Shown: positions 50,181 to 59,852 of the stretch, piece after piece
Layout: each line of letters begins with the position of its first letter
Position numbering within the stretch: position 1 is the stretch's first letter
Assembly: GCA_964586225.1 (NCBI GenBank)
Contig: CAZPHD010000004.1
Location: forward strand, 1-64,000
DNA length: 64,000 nucleotides
Direction: 5' to 3'
Source of the DNA: JANJUB01 sp964586225
GTDB lineage: Bacteria > Armatimonadota > Fimbriimonadia > Fimbriimonadales > Fimbriimonadaceae
Notes under the pieces: model-generated
Database searches by the model: none
Told to the model about the DNA's origin: nothing
The model's input: the letters and a program-made list of their open reading frames with translations, nothing else
Made by a program: the position numbers and the translations under genes

Positions 50181-52337
50181 ATGTCTGCCCCTCTTACAGT
50201 CGTCTTGGACGGCGTCCAGCGCCGAGCCTATCATGACCGCGTCATTCTTGTCGCCGGTCGAGACGACTGGTCTTCGAGATATCGAGAGAACGTCTGGCAA
50301 GACCCTGTAACGAAGACTCTCGCGCTTGCGCCGATGGTGTATCACGACGCCTGGCGCACATCATCTGCTGGCGCTTATAGCCGGCTTCGGCTTGGCGAAT
50401 TCACTGCGGCTAGCATCAGCCACTGGTATGAGCACGACCGAGGCACGGTCGAGACCGGTGGTGATTGGTTCCTCTGCAACACCGACACGAACGATGCCCT
50501 GACGACCACCCAGATTTGGGAACCGAACCAGGGCTTCCACATTGCCTACTATCCTGCGAACGTCGGGGATGAACGCTATGTCCACCTCGAATGTGGCTGG
50601 GGCACAGCTGTCAGCCTTCGATTTTGGTCAGACGGCAACGCAGAGGTTTGGAAGAACTCAGCCCTTGTCGGTGAATGGCAGTTTGTCGGTCAGGGCGGAC
50701 CTGCTCAGACAGCATATGACTGCGTAAACCTTCTGATTCTCCCTTGGAGATTGAGGGAACTGCTCGTTGTCTCGAATCAAAACGGCGGCTTCTCTCACTC
50801 GTTCGCAGACCTCGATGATGATGTTGAGGGACAGGAGATTCTCCCGTCATCAACCTTCTGGCTTCAAGTGCCGGTCGGTGCCGCGCAATTACAAGTTGCG
50901 CCGGTCACTTACGCATCTTCGGGCTACGCCTGTTCGCGCTTAGGCATCTTCAACACAGAACCAGCCGCAGGTGCAAGCGAATCGAGGCTCATTGGCTGGG
51001 GTTCAGCTACTGCCTTGCTCGTCGAGGGTGACGACCCTGAAGCATCGTTCTCGACTGGAACACGTGCCAGAGTCCGAGTCAATCTGACCGGCGGTGGAAC
51101 TTCGACGCCGTTCATCGTTGGCGCAACTGCTGGCATCGGACCCGTCACCGCTGACACTCCTGAACAAGAACTCGATGTTACACCTGACTTAACACGGGTT
51201 GAACTCGATGTTGCAGACGGACCTGAGGGGGCTTCTCTCAGCGTCACCTTCAAGCGCACGTTTGACGCAGATGAGCTGAACCTGCGATTGGCAACGCAGA
51301 ACCGACCAGCCCGCATGACGCTCGGTGGTCTGCCATTCCTCGATGGCTTCACTCAACCTGCTGAGCGAGACCTCTGGTCTGACTTCTCTGGCGGTACGGT
51401 TGTCCGGCTCGAAGCTCGCGACAGATGGCAGAGATTCGAGACCTTCCTGTTCCGTGACGAGATACCGCTCGACGGTATGTCGCTGGCGGATGCATTCCGG
51501 TTCGTCGCTGGCTCTGCTGGTGAAGATGATTCGACAATCGTCGTCGGAACTCTTGCTGAGTCCTTCATCTTGCCTGTCCCAGATGGAGATGGCAACTGGT
51601 CAAACCTGATTCGTGTTGGAGATTCAGCGGCTGACTGGCTGACTCGCCTATGGGAGACCTATGCAGGTTCCTGGTTCCTTGGGTTTAAGCCCATTCCGGG
51701 CGATGGATATGTCCTGCACTTCGAGCCTCAGTCTCGTGAGCAATCATCGCTTGCGACGCTCTATCAAACCGTCGAAGATGCTGAGAACGCAGGCTATACA
51801 GGCGCCCAAGAAGCCCTAAAGTGGGTGTTCCGTTCGTATCGTGAACGACGCCTGGCACCTGAAGCCAACATCATCAACGTCATCGGTCAGGAGCCGTCGA
51901 CCAGACGACCGATTCTCGTTCGATATGAAGACGAGCTCTCGCTCAATCCAGGATTGCCCCGCGATGCTCGCCCAGAGAACTGGTTCGGAGAGCCCAGGTC
52001 ATACGGATTCGGCGACCCAGCGATAACCACGCTTGCTGTCGCTGAGCAGGCGGCGAACGAGCTTTATCAAAAGCTCACCTGGCCGCGCTGGCTGGCTGAG
52101 ATTGAATGCGAACTTCTGACTCGTCAGGTCATTATTGCGCCTGGTCCAGAACCACCTGTTGAGGATGTTCCTTTGTGGCGAGGCGATGCAATCGCACTCG
52201 ACGGAATCGGTGTGTTCAGAATCGTCGCCTTCGGCTGTTCGTTCGAGTTGGAGACTGAAGCCAGACAAGTCAGGCGTGCTAACTACACCCTCGAATACCT
52301 GCGACCGCAGGAAGTGCTTGAAGAAGAACCCGTCTAA
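50181..52337 (+). CDS. Tail tip/baseplate protein
   Basis: A 718-aa structural protein right after the tape measure. The N-terminal ~240 residues (VLDGVQRRAYHDRVILVAGR; FWSDGNAEVWKNSALVGEWQ) look like a beta-rich carbohydrate-binding fold. The middle and C-terminus (FDADELNLRLATQNRPARMT; IRVGDSAADWLTRLWETYAG; DDTLNPGLPRDARPENW-type) resemble tail-hub (gp27-like/Dit-Tal) proteins. Likely distal tail or hub; no catalytic motif seen. Confidence 0.7.
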   Translation: MSAPLTVVLDGVQRRAYHDRVILVAGRDDWSSRYRENVWQDPVTKTLALAPMVYHDAWRTSSAGAYSRLRLGEFTAASISHWYEHDRGTVETGGDWFLCNTDTNDALTTTQIWEPNQGFHIAYYPANVGDERYVHLECGWGTAVSLRFWSDGNAEVWKNSALVGEWQFVGQGGPAQTAYDCVNLLILPWRLRELLVVSNQNGGFSHSFADLDDDVEGQEILPSSTFWLQVPVGAAQLQVAPVTYASSGYACSRLGIFNTEPAAGASESRLIGWGSATALLVEGDDPEASFSTGTRARVRVNLTGGGTSTPFIVGATAGIGPVTADTPEQELDVTPDLTRVELDVADGPEGASLSVTFKRTFDADELNLRLATQNRPARMTLGGLPFLDGFTQPAERDLWSDFSGGTVVRLEARDRWQRFETFLFRDEIPLDGMSLADAFRFVAGSAGEDDSTIVVGTLAESFILPVPDGDGNWSNLIRVGDSAADWLTRLWETYAGSWFLGFKPIPGDGYVLHFEPQSREQSSLATLYQTVEDAENAGYTGAQEALKWVFRSYRERRLAPEANIINVIGQEPSTRRPILVRYEDELSLNPGLPRDARPENWFGEPRSYGFGDPAITTLAVAEQAANELYQKLTWPRWLAEIECELLTRQVIIAPGPEPPVEDVPLWRGDAIALDGIGVFRIVAFGCSFELETEARQVRRANYTLEYLRPQEVLEEEPV

Positions 52338-52348
52338 CCTACCCATTG

Positions 52349-52357
52349 GCTAACGAC
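52349..52357 (+). promoter_or_regulatory. Late motif copy j, GCTAACGAC
   Basis: 4 nt before ATG 52362. Confidence 0.7.
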
Positions 52358-52361
52358 TGGC

Positions 52362-52568
52362 ATGAGAAGTTCGAGACTAGATAGCGTCGTTGCCCGCGCC
52401 TTGGCGCGCACAGATGTATCACGGCGCACAGACAGAGACCGCCTGTTCAAGCTGTCTGGTTCGGCTGGTGGTCGTGGGTCGAGGCTGATTGACCAAGTTC
52501 AACAGAACGACGGAGGGCCGCCCAGCGGCCAGCCACCAGCACGCTCGCAATGGGTGAGTGACGAGTGA
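52362..52568 (+). CDS. Small basic tail-region protein
   Basis: A 68-aa Arg-rich protein (RSSRLDSVVARALARTDVSR...QWVSDE), no family recognised, coupled by a 4-nt overlap to the large tail gene downstream. The low complexity suggests a linker or assembly factor. Confidence 0.55.
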   Translation: MRSSRLDSVVARALARTDVSRRTDRDRLFKLSGSAGGRGSRLIDQVQQNDGGPPSGQPPARSQWVSDE

Positions 52569-55500
52569 GCCGGTCGCAATCTGATGTTGTGATGCTTCAC
52601 ATCGTTGAGCGCGGTCGCAAGACAGGATATGCGGGCGATGCTGGCAACGTCATCTATTGGAACTTTGGAAGCATTCCGCTAAATGCGTTCGGCTCGCCAA
52701 GGCTGTCTGACAGTCTCGGAGAGGTCTATCACGAGTACACCGTTTACGCTGAGAATGCCGTTGAGCGGTATGACACTGGATGTCAGCACACGCTGACGAA
52801 CTTTAGACAAGAGCACATCTGGCGAGGCGTCAACAGCTTTGGCTTGCCGGTCGAGATTGTCGAAGATACAGCTGCATCTTCCTACTGGTGGAACAGCGGT
52901 TCAGAACAGCTGTTCAGGTGTGGCATCGGTCTCTATGGCTATCACACCGTAGACGAAGCGACAATTCTTGGCGACCCGGTTCAGTTCCCTTCGGAACATA
53001 ACGGAAGTTGGACAGCATCACAAACCGACGGATATGCAACGGTTACTGCGACTTTGACCGTCACGGGCGGTGCTGGCTCAGCCCACGTCTCGGCAACCTC
53101 GATGCCTGGATATCCTTTGGCTGCATATGCCTCTGGCTACATCCATGCATATGCTGTCGGTCGAGCATCTTGGCGGGTTGTCTTCAAACCCATCTATCCT
53201 GACGGCGCGCCTGTGACTGACAAGGAATGCCTGGTCGTGCTTGGTGATGTCGAGTCCACTGGATACAACGCCTCGGCATACATGGACAGAGTTGCAACTC
53301 TGGTTCACGAACGAACAGCACCGCTCGATGAGGTGTTTGAACTTCCTATCGAATCTGTTAAGACTCGTGTTCATCGTTCGTGCGGCGCGGTCTGGTTTGA
53401 GTTCTCTGGTGGTGACATCATCACACACACTGATACGCCTGTCGAGGATGGCGGTCCAATGCATCCTTACGGCATCCTGTGGGACGCCGCAGTCTGGTCG
53501 AGGCGAACATCATGCGCGGTGGTCTGGTCTCGCAAAGCGTTCGGTCAAACGCCTTCCAGTGTTCTTGACGACCTAGGTTCATCACAAGCAGTCTCATATG
53601 GATTTGCGCATGAGAGTCGCTGGTGTCAGCATCGGTATCACGACGCCGCAGGCGTCACACACGTTCGACGTGCTTCGCTGTTCCTTCCAACCATAAAGGA
53701 CTTCGTTCTCTTCCCATGGCATTACAACTCAGGTGGCACTCATGACCTGCCTGATGACCTGCTCGAAGCTCCATCTGGTTCATCCCGAGAGTTCTGGTCG
53801 AACCTTGGGAATCCTAACGATTACGGCACAGCACACGAGTTCCGACCTTACCGGTACATGGAACTCGAAGTCGAGTCTGAGACAGTTCAGAGTCAGACGT
53901 TCACGCTGCAATGGAACCTCGGAGTCGGCGGCACATATTACGGCACCAAATCATGGGTTGCGGGAATTGCCCGAGGGAAGCAGACCCTTCGCATAGACCT
54001 TCGAGACCCAGACTTGGTCAATGGCGTCCCGGTCGAGTCTATCGAGCAACTCGACCAGTGGAATCCTGCATCGTCATTCTATATGCCGGTCTCATCAGTC
54101 ATCCATACCCACAGGTTTGGCGGAATGGGCGCGGTCAACAGTCTCAGGATTTGGCTACCTGCTGGCGCGAAGCTCCGTGTATCAAAGCTCCGGCTGGTAT
54201 GCGAAGAGGCGACGATTGAGCACTGGCGAGGCAACACGCCTGTCGGTGGGCTGGTTGATGATGCAGACCATCTGAGGGTGAACGGCAACGGAACAACGGT
54301 CTTTGCGACGTCCAGTGCTTGGGATGCTCGGCGCGGACTTGATGCCATGGGTATCCAAGTGACTGGCGAAGATTGGACGCTCGGTTCAGGATGGCTACAT
54401 CAAATCTATGGCAATGCGTCTATTGTCGACAAGGCATTTGTGCCCGTTCCGGCTGGGAATCTGCTGGCGACTTGTCCGTTGTATTCGACCCATCTTGGTT
54501 CTGACTTCCGAGGCTATTGGGGGATGTCCCAAGAACAACCAATCGGCACATCGCCAGTTGTGGTTGAGGTCGAGTCCCTATTCGGTCATCGTTTGACCGC
54601 TACGGCTATTCCTGCGCTCGATAGCGGTCTGACTGTCGTCTGGCCGCCTGCGGCCGATAGAGACGTACAGACGGACAAGGAAGGCAAAGGAAGGCTAAAC
54701 GAGCGTCAAATGTCGTTGGACTTCCCACCGGTCAATCCTCGGATTTACTGTCCTCGCCATCCAACACCTCGCGAAGAAGAGACCATAACATGGTCATTCT
54801 CGTCAGGCGTTTGGTCTGGCATCGCCTTCTCACCAAGGGGCGCAGCACGCCGACCATCGAGAGATGTAAATGCGGCTCAACGTCATGTCAGAGCCACTTC
54901 CAATCATGGATTCTTGACCACGTCCAAGCGGGACAACACAGTCTCTGGTGAATGGCAAGGAACAACACACAACGAGCGGTCGCAAGGAGCTTCGCTCAGA
55001 GTCGAACGAGCATCTGTAGACCAAAGAGTTCATCTCATCAACGAGCGTTCAAAGGTTCTGACTCAGTTCAGGACTCGCCTTGATGGTCAGGATATCGAAC
55101 CCATCAAGACGATTGGCTCTGGCGAATATCCGGCGATGACTGTGCTTCCCGGCAATCGCACGGCAACCTACTGGATTGCCGGAGAGAAGATTCTCGGTCA
55201 GGTATCAGACCGAGATGGAGCAGTCTTGCGGGGTCCGGAGATTGTTGCATCTGATGTTCTGCCAGTCGGCGTCGGGACAGAGACCTCAGTCGGTCGTGCT
55301 GGTCTGGTTGGAACACTGCTCACCTACCAGAAGGACGGATTCACCAAGGTCGTTCTTTGCCGTGATGCTTTGGCGCCGGAACCGGTCCTATCGGTCGAGG
55401 CTGGCGATATGCCCGAGATTCTCGGCTTGCGCGACGGACGCAGATTCCTCTATTGGTCACCAGAGGCAACGGGCAACGTTCGGGCACTCGTGCTTGATGG

Positions 55501-55675
55501 TCGCGGTCAGGTTGTCAGACCGATTCAGACCGTCATCACAGACCTCGACCCGTACACTGGAATCTCTGTCCGAGAGGCTCTTGGTCCAGGCGGCGAACGT
55601 CGAGTCTGGATGAGTGCCGTGCGCGATGGGGAGAACATCGAACTGACCTCGGTTGATGGTTTGACTTGGTCTTAA
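52565..55675 (+). CDS. Large tail protein (receptor-binding or baseplate)
   Basis: A 1036-aa beta-rich protein, the largest of the phage: SRSQSDVVMLHIVERGRKTG at the start, aromatic/Gly-rich middle (YWWNSGSEQLFRCGIGLYGY; GGMGAVNSLRIWLPAGAKLR) and a C-terminal blade-like region (YPAMTVLPGNRTATYWIAGE; GRRFLYWSPEATGNVRALVL) that looks like a beta-propeller. Probable tail tip or host-recognition protein. GTG 52565 overlaps the upstream stop by 4 nt. Confidence 0.7.
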   Translation: MSRSQSDVVMLHIVERGRKTGYAGDAGNVIYWNFGSIPLNAFGSPRLSDSLGEVYHEYTVYAENAVERYDTGCQHTLTNFRQEHIWRGVNSFGLPVEIVEDTAASSYWWNSGSEQLFRCGIGLYGYHTVDEATILGDPVQFPSEHNGSWTASQTDGYATVTATLTVTGGAGSAHVSATSMPGYPLAAYASGYIHAYAVGRASWRVVFKPIYPDGAPVTDKECLVVLGDVESTGYNASAYMDRVATLVHERTAPLDEVFELPIESVKTRVHRSCGAVWFEFSGGDIITHTDTPVEDGGPMHPYGILWDAAVWSRRTSCAVVWSRKAFGQTPSSVLDDLGSSQAVSYGFAHESRWCQHRYHDAAGVTHVRRASLFLPTIKDFVLFPWHYNSGGTHDLPDDLLEAPSGSSREFWSNLGNPNDYGTAHEFRPYRYMELEVESETVQSQTFTLQWNLGVGGTYYGTKSWVAGIARGKQTLRIDLRDPDLVNGVPVESIEQLDQWNPASSFYMPVSSVIHTHRFGGMGAVNSLRIWLPAGAKLRVSKLRLVCEEATIEHWRGNTPVGGLVDDADHLRVNGNGTTVFATSSAWDARRGLDAMGIQVTGEDWTLGSGWLHQIYGNASIVDKAFVPVPAGNLLATCPLYSTHLGSDFRGYWGMSQEQPIGTSPVVVEVESLFGHRLTATAIPALDSGLTVVWPPAADRDVQTDKEGKGRLNERQMSLDFPPVNPRIYCPRHPTPREEETITWSFSSGVWSGIAFSPRGAARRPSRDVNAAQRHVRATSNHGFLTTSKRDNTVSGEWQGTTHNERSQGASLRVERASVDQRVHLINERSKVLTQFRTRLDGQDIEPIKTIGSGEYPAMTVLPGNRTATYWIAGEKILGQVSDRDGAVLRGPEIVASDVLPVGVGTETSVGRAGLVGTLLTYQKDGFTKVVLCRDALAPEPVLSVEAGDMPEILGLRDGRRFLYWSPEATGNVRALVLDGRGQVVRPIQTVITDLDPYTGISVREALGPGGERRVWMSAVRDGENIELTSVDGLTWS

Positions 55676-55683
55676 AGGCGTCC

Positions 55684-55692
55684 GCTAACGAC
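55684..55692 (+). promoter_or_regulatory. Late motif copy k, GCTAACGAC
   Basis: 8 nt before ATG 55701. Confidence 0.7.
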
Positions 55693-55700
55693 GCCTGACC

Positions 55701-56123
55701 ATGGCAACGAACATCGCAACAAACTACACCGAGGACATTCTGCTCAACAGCTGGTTCCGAGGAACTTCAGCTTACAAGCCTTCGGCTGTTTACATCGGCT
55801 TGCTTACCGCTGTGACCGACGCTGAAGCTGGCACCGTCACTGAGGTATCTGGCGGTTCTTATGCAAGGCAACAGATTACGCAGGTTAACGGTAGCTGGAA
55901 CGCACCGTCGAACTCATCTGGCGCACAGACAATCACCAACGTCAACGCTGTCACATTCCCAACGGCTTCTGCTAGCTGGGGCACAGTGACTCACATCGGC
56001 ATCTATGATGCCAGCACTGCGGGCAACCTGATGTTTGTGATTGACCTAAACAGTTCTCGAACTATCAGCAACGGTGACACGTTCACCTTGCCTGCTGGCA
56101 ACATCAGCATCGGCGCTAACTAA
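55701..56123 (+). CDS. Minor tail/fibre structural protein
   Basis: A 140-aa protein: NYTEDILLNSWFRGTSAYKP, VYIGLLTAVTDAEAGTVTEV, GGSYARQQITQVNGSWNAPS, ASWGTVTHIGIYDASTAGNL. This pattern is common in small structural proteins at the ends of siphovirus tail modules. It has its own late motif and is followed by a terminator, so it is probably abundant. Confidence 0.7.
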   Translation: MATNIATNYTEDILLNSWFRGTSAYKPSAVYIGLLTAVTDAEAGTVTEVSGGSYARQQITQVNGSWNAPSNSSGAQTITNVNAVTFPTASASWGTVTHIGIYDASTAGNLMFVIDLNSSRTISNGDTFTLPAGNISIGAN

Positions 56124-56192
56124 CATTGTATAAGTAGGTTGTTGGCTCATATACAAGGTGGCGGGAAGCCATTGCCCGCTAGTCTCCCGTGG

Positions 56193-56224
56193 GGGCGCAT
56201 CGCAAGATGCGCCCTTCCTCATTT
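56193..56224 (+). terminator. Rho-independent terminator with GCAA loop
   Basis: GGGCGCATC-GCAA-GATGCGCCC (56193-56214) then TTCCTCATTT. Late motif l begins 13 nt after the stem. Confidence 0.88.
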
Positions 56225-56227
56225 ACG

Positions 56228-56236
56228 GCTAACGAC
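56228..56236 (+). promoter_or_regulatory. Late motif copy l, GCTAACGAC
   Basis: 8 nt before ATG 56245, 13 nt after the terminator stem. Confidence 0.75.
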
Positions 56237-56244
56237 AGCCGTCC

Positions 56245-56742
56245 ATGGCTACTATCTCACGAGTTCTCGGAACCAGAACCGCATTCACGCTTACAGTCGC
56301 TTCGCTGGCTAACGTCGCTGGTCAAGTCAGCACTCAGGTTGACCTTTGCGACGCCAATAACCTTGTGCCTCAGGCACTCATCGTCCAGGTGAAGCTCACC
56401 GCTGGTGGCTCTGCACCAACAGCGGGTTCGACATATCAGCTGTATTGGGCTCGCGGCGAAGATGCAACAGGTCACATTGACGGCGGTCTTGCTGCGACCG
56501 ACACTGGTTATACGTCCGCTTCAAGCCCGTTCACGGCGGCACAGCTTCGCGACCAGCTTCAGTTTGTGGGTGCAATTCCTCTGTTGGCGACTACAGCCCT
56601 GACCTATCGAGCGACGTTCCTTATCACTGACCCAGGTCCGCGAGGCTCGCTGTATCTATACAATGACTCCGGTCAAACGATGTCAACGACGTCGGGCGAC
56701 CATTCGGCGCACTATCAAACGGTCTTCATTGACGTTCGCTAA
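56245..56742 (+). CDS. Structural protein, tail fibre region
   Basis: A 165-aa beta-rich protein (ATISRVLGTRTAFTLTVASL; VQVKLTAGGSAPTAGSTYQL; GPRGSLYLYNDSGQTMSTTS), no family recognised. It begins a new transcript after a terminator and lies before the LamG-like fibre gene, so it is probably a fibre or decoration component. Confidence 0.6.
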   Translation: MATISRVLGTRTAFTLTVASLANVAGQVSTQVDLCDANNLVPQALIVQVKLTAGGSAPTAGSTYQLYWARGEDATGHIDGGLAATDTGYTSASSPFTAAQLRDQLQFVGAIPLLATTALTYRATFLITDPGPRGSLYLYNDSGQTMSTTSGDHSAHYQTVFIDVR

Positions 56743-56753
56743 TCGAGGCACGA

Positions 56754-57974
56754 ATGAGACCTCGAACCTGCCCACCACCGCACGCACGGATTGACTGGAC
56801 TCACCCTCTTGCCAGAGGGCTGGTCTGTGCCTTCCATGCTGGCGCTTGCTTTGCCAACACCTATGGTGGCTCTGGCGTGGCTATGCTCAATGGGTCTCGC
56901 CGGTCGAACGCGATGAAGGGGATTCGAGGCGCAGACTTCTACGAGGGTGATGGAACAAATGGACTTGGCGACCTTGGAACACATCGCAATGGTGATTTAT
57001 CAACGGTTGTCATACAGTGTGCGATTGACACAACTGGTGGCGGCGGATATTCGCGGCTGTTTGACACTCAGATGGGTAACGTCGCAACTGCCGGAAGTGG
57101 TCAGTTCGACATCTATCGCCCAACATCTGCGACCACAGCGCTTGCAACGATTCCCGCTGGCAGTGGTTGGGATTCAAGCTATAACATCTTTGGGTTCTTC
57201 TTCCCAGATTCCCTGACGTGTACGGATATCAAATTTTATAAGAACGGCACAGCCAAAGCGGTCACCTTCTATCAAAACGGAACCGGAACGGTCTCGGGGA
57301 AGAACGGCTATTACCCGCACTATCTGGGAGGCAACAGCGGCAATACACGCAACATCGACGGAAGGATTCGATGTTATTACGAGTGGAACCGTGAGCTGAG
57401 TCCAGCTGAACATCTTCTGCTAGCCCGTGACCCATGGACGTTCTGGGTTTGGGACATCGAGACGAGTGACCTTGGGCTCGGCGGTCCCTACACTATCGAG
57501 AGCAATCTGACGACGTTCACCAACGTCGCGCGCTCTGGCTCTGGAATGTCATGGCAGAACCTGTCGAACGCTCAAACGAGCAATGACAGTTCGGCAAATA
57601 CATACGTTCCGGGTGCCGCTCCAATCGGCGTTTACACCACAGACTATCTTGTGGGTTCAGACCTGGTCAAGACGATTCCTGATGCATCGGTCATCGCAGG
57701 CATTGAGGTTGACGTCGAGCGCAAGCGCGACGGAAGTCATAACGAGAAGGACAGCCAGGTCAGATTGCGTCGAGCAGGCGTTCTCGAATCAACCGATAAA
57801 GCAGACACATCTACCGTCTGGCCAACGACCGATACGGTCAAGACCTATGGTTCGACCACAGACAAGTGGTCGGCAAGCTGGTCAAGGGCGGACTTGAATG
57901 ACTCTGGATTTGGCGTTGCTATCAGCATCACAGGCGATGCTGGTGGCGGTGGTGGCGGAGGTAGCGGCGAGTAA
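56754..57974 (+). CDS. LamG/concanavalin-like tail fibre protein
   Basis: A 406-aa protein. Residues ~10-230 resemble a concanavalin A-like (LamG) jelly roll: LARGLVCAFHAGACFANTYG, LSTVVIQCAIDTTGGGGYSR and the typical ending YYEWNRELSPAEHLLLARDP. The rest is a second beta domain with a Gly-rich tail. Likely binds host surface glycans. The next fibre gene overlaps its stop by 1 nt. Confidence 0.72.
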   Translation: MRPRTCPPPHARIDWTHPLARGLVCAFHAGACFANTYGGSGVAMLNGSRRSNAMKGIRGADFYEGDGTNGLGDLGTHRNGDLSTVVIQCAIDTTGGGGYSRLFDTQMGNVATAGSGQFDIYRPTSATTALATIPAGSGWDSSYNIFGFFFPDSLTCTDIKFYKNGTAKAVTFYQNGTGTVSGKNGYYPHYLGGNSGNTRNIDGRIRCYYEWNRELSPAEHLLLARDPWTFWVWDIETSDLGLGGPYTIESNLTTFTNVARSGSGMSWQNLSNAQTSNDSSANTYVPGAAPIGVYTTDYLVGSDLVKTIPDASVIAGIEVDVERKRDGSHNEKDSQVRLRRAGVLESTDKADTSTVWPTTDTVKTYGSTTDKWSASWSRADLNDSGFGVAISITGDAGGGGGGGSGE

Positions 57975-59482
57975 TGGCTGGATACATCGACCAGGTCAAA
58001 GTCCGAGTCACCTACTACGGACTCCCCGCGCCCACGGACTGGGAAGGCACTGTGACAGGCACGTTCTCAACTTCAGGTTCGGCATCAGGCACCATCTTGC
58101 GAGAGGGCACTGCAAGCGGAACCTTCATCACCTCTGGTTCATCCTCGGGTGCACTGACGTTCGGCCAGAGTGCTTCTGGTACGTTCTCGATTGAAGGTCT
58201 TGCTAGTTGGTTTAACGCTGTCTATGGCGAGGCGTCAGGCACGTTCACGACGATTGGGTCAGCGACCGGCGGTCTCATCCTCGATGGCTCGGCTTCTGGC
58301 TCGATGACCTTCACCGGGACCGCCAATGCACCTGAGATTATTGGCACGTTTGGATTCATCGGTTCTGCCACTGGCGACACTCTGCCAAGAGCCGCAGGCA
58401 CGCTAACGTTTGGTGCAACTGCTGACGCCGGGCGCATTCATCTGGGTGATGTTGAGGGCACGTTCTCGACTATTGGTTCTGTCACACCAAAGCTCACCAC
58501 AGCTACCAGCGCGACAGGTCGTTTAGCTACATCAGGTACAGCCTCTGGGCGCAAGACGATGCGCGAAGGTGCATCAGGTACAGCCTGCTTCGCTGGCACA
58601 TCCGCTGGCGTCATTACGGCTCGACCGAGTGTCTCTGGAACTCTGATTTTGAGTGCCGACGCTAACAGTGTCCGAGTCCTGACAGGGACATCGAGCGGAA
58701 CGTTTGCTACCTCTGGTCTGGCATCTGCGGTCAAATCAAGTGGTGCGATTGTCTCAGGTACAGCTGGATTCATTGGCTCTGCCTCAGGCGTCCTGACGCG
58801 TCGAGGCACGGTTACAGGCACGTTTGGATTTGTCGGAACTGCATCAGCAAGATACATTCATGTTGGTTCAACTACCGGTACGGTCTCTATGTCTGGTTTG
58901 GCATCAGGCACTGCAAGCATTGTCGGTGCCGTCATCGGCACGATGAACTATCGAGGCTCAGCTGAGTCTCAGCGCACCATCGTTGGTCTGGCAACCGGTC
59001 ACACAACATCATATGTTGGGTCTGCATCTGCTGTCGTCTATCGCCCACCGCTCATTGCGGCTGGAACGATTGGATATTCTGGCGTTGCTAGCGGAACGCG
59101 AACCACCAACGCGGTCGCAACGGGAACGGTCATCTTCGCTGGCTCATCGAGTGGGTCGAGGCTGATTGGCGGCTCGACATCTGGAACGTTTGCCATCTCT
59201 GGTGCGGTCAATGGACTTCGCTCGACCGTTGGTCAGGCATCAGGCAACATCATCATGGGAGCGACTGCCGCGCCATCGGTGGTCATCGTCGGTTCGGTCT
59301 CTGGCAGGATGGTCTTGTCTGGAACAGCTGAACACCTGGAAGAGCAGGCAGACATAACTCGGTTGACGTGTCCCCTGGGGTTGGTTGGGGAACAGCAGGT
59401 TGGTCTAGGACTGACAGACTCAATGCTGACTGTGCTCGACGCTATTGACGCTCAGAGTTATGAGTTTGTCTGCGCGCAATGA
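57974..59482 (+). CDS. Repeat-rich tail fibre shaft
   Basis: A 502-aa protein made mostly of 16-20-residue repeats with the core SGTF-x2-G-S-A-S-G (such as GTFSTSGSASGTILREGTAS), about 25 units between residues ~25 and 450. Such repeats suit a trimeric beta-helical or fibrous shaft. The C-terminal end (DITRLTCPLGLVGEQQVGLG) lacks the repeat. Coupled to the LamG-like gene. Confidence 0.7.
   Translation: MAGYIDQVKVRVTYYGLPAPTDWEGTVTGTFSTSGSASGTILREGTASGTFITSGSSSGALTFGQSASGTFSIEGLASWFNAVYGEASGTFTTIGSATGGLILDGSASGSMTFTGTANAPEIIGTFGFIGSATGDTLPRAAGTLTFGATADAGRIHLGDVEGTFSTIGSVTPKLTTATSATGRLATSGTASGRKTMREGASGTACFAGTSAGVITARPSVSGTLILSADANSVRVLTGTSSGTFATSGLASAVKSSGAIVSGTAGFIGSASGVLTRRGTVTGTFGFVGTASARYIHVGSTTGTVSMSGLASGTASIVGAVIGTMNYRGSAESQRTIVGLATGHTTSYVGSASAVVYRPPLIAAGTIGYSGVASGTRTTNAVATGTVIFAGSSSGSRLIGGSTSGTFAISGAVNGLRSTVGQASGNIIMGATAAPSVVIVGSVSGRMVLSGTAEHLEEQADITRLTCPLGLVGEQQVGLGLTDSMLTVLDAIDAQSYEFVCAQ
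59441..59449 (+). promoter_or_regulatory. Late motif copy m, GCTATTGAC (inside fibre gene)
   Basis: 10 nt before ATG 59460, within the last codons of the fibre gene. It could be chance because it is coding. Confidence 0.4.
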
Positions 59483-59852
59483 TAATGAGGAGTTGGAGTT
59501 AATCCAAGGGTCCGCACGAATCCTAGAATTTGAACTTACAGGCGTCCCTGAGGGCGCAGAAGTCGAATCAGCAAGGCTGGCTGTCAAGACCACTGCAAGT
59601 CAAGATGATGAAGATGCGCCATTGTTGCTTGAGATAACTCAGACTGCCTCGGCATCCGGTCAAGTGACCGAAGGACGCGATGCAGACGGCATCGCATCTT
59701 TGAGATTTGTTCTCAGTCAGGCGGCGATGAGCGCCATCACGCCAGGCGTCTATGTATGCGCGCTTAGGGCTGAACTGGATTCAGGTCTCTCGGTTGAGGT
59801 CGGCGCTGCGCGCCGAATCACCCGAGTCATAGCGGCAGCCATTGGCGCTTGA
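59460..59852 (+). CDS. Structural or accessory protein at end of tail module
   Basis: A 130-aa beta-sandwich-like protein (SLSARNDNEELELIQGSARI; LEFELTGVPEGAEVESARLA; GVYVCALRAELDSGLSVEVG), resembling small baseplate-upper/BppU-like N-terminal domains. It overlaps the fibre gene by 23 bp. Its stop overlaps an ATG (TGATG at 59850-59854) that begins the interrupted methyltransferase frame. Confidence 0.6.
   Translation: MSLSARNDNEELELIQGSARILEFELTGVPEGAEVESARLAVKTTASQDDEDAPLLLEITQTASASGQVTEGRDADGIASLRFVLSQAAMSAITPGVYVCALRAELDSGLSVEVGAARRITRVIAAAIGA

Noticed and set aside
57974..59482. Diversity-generating retroelement target
   Set aside because: No reverse transcriptase or template repeat is visible; the variation-like pattern is tandem protein repeats.
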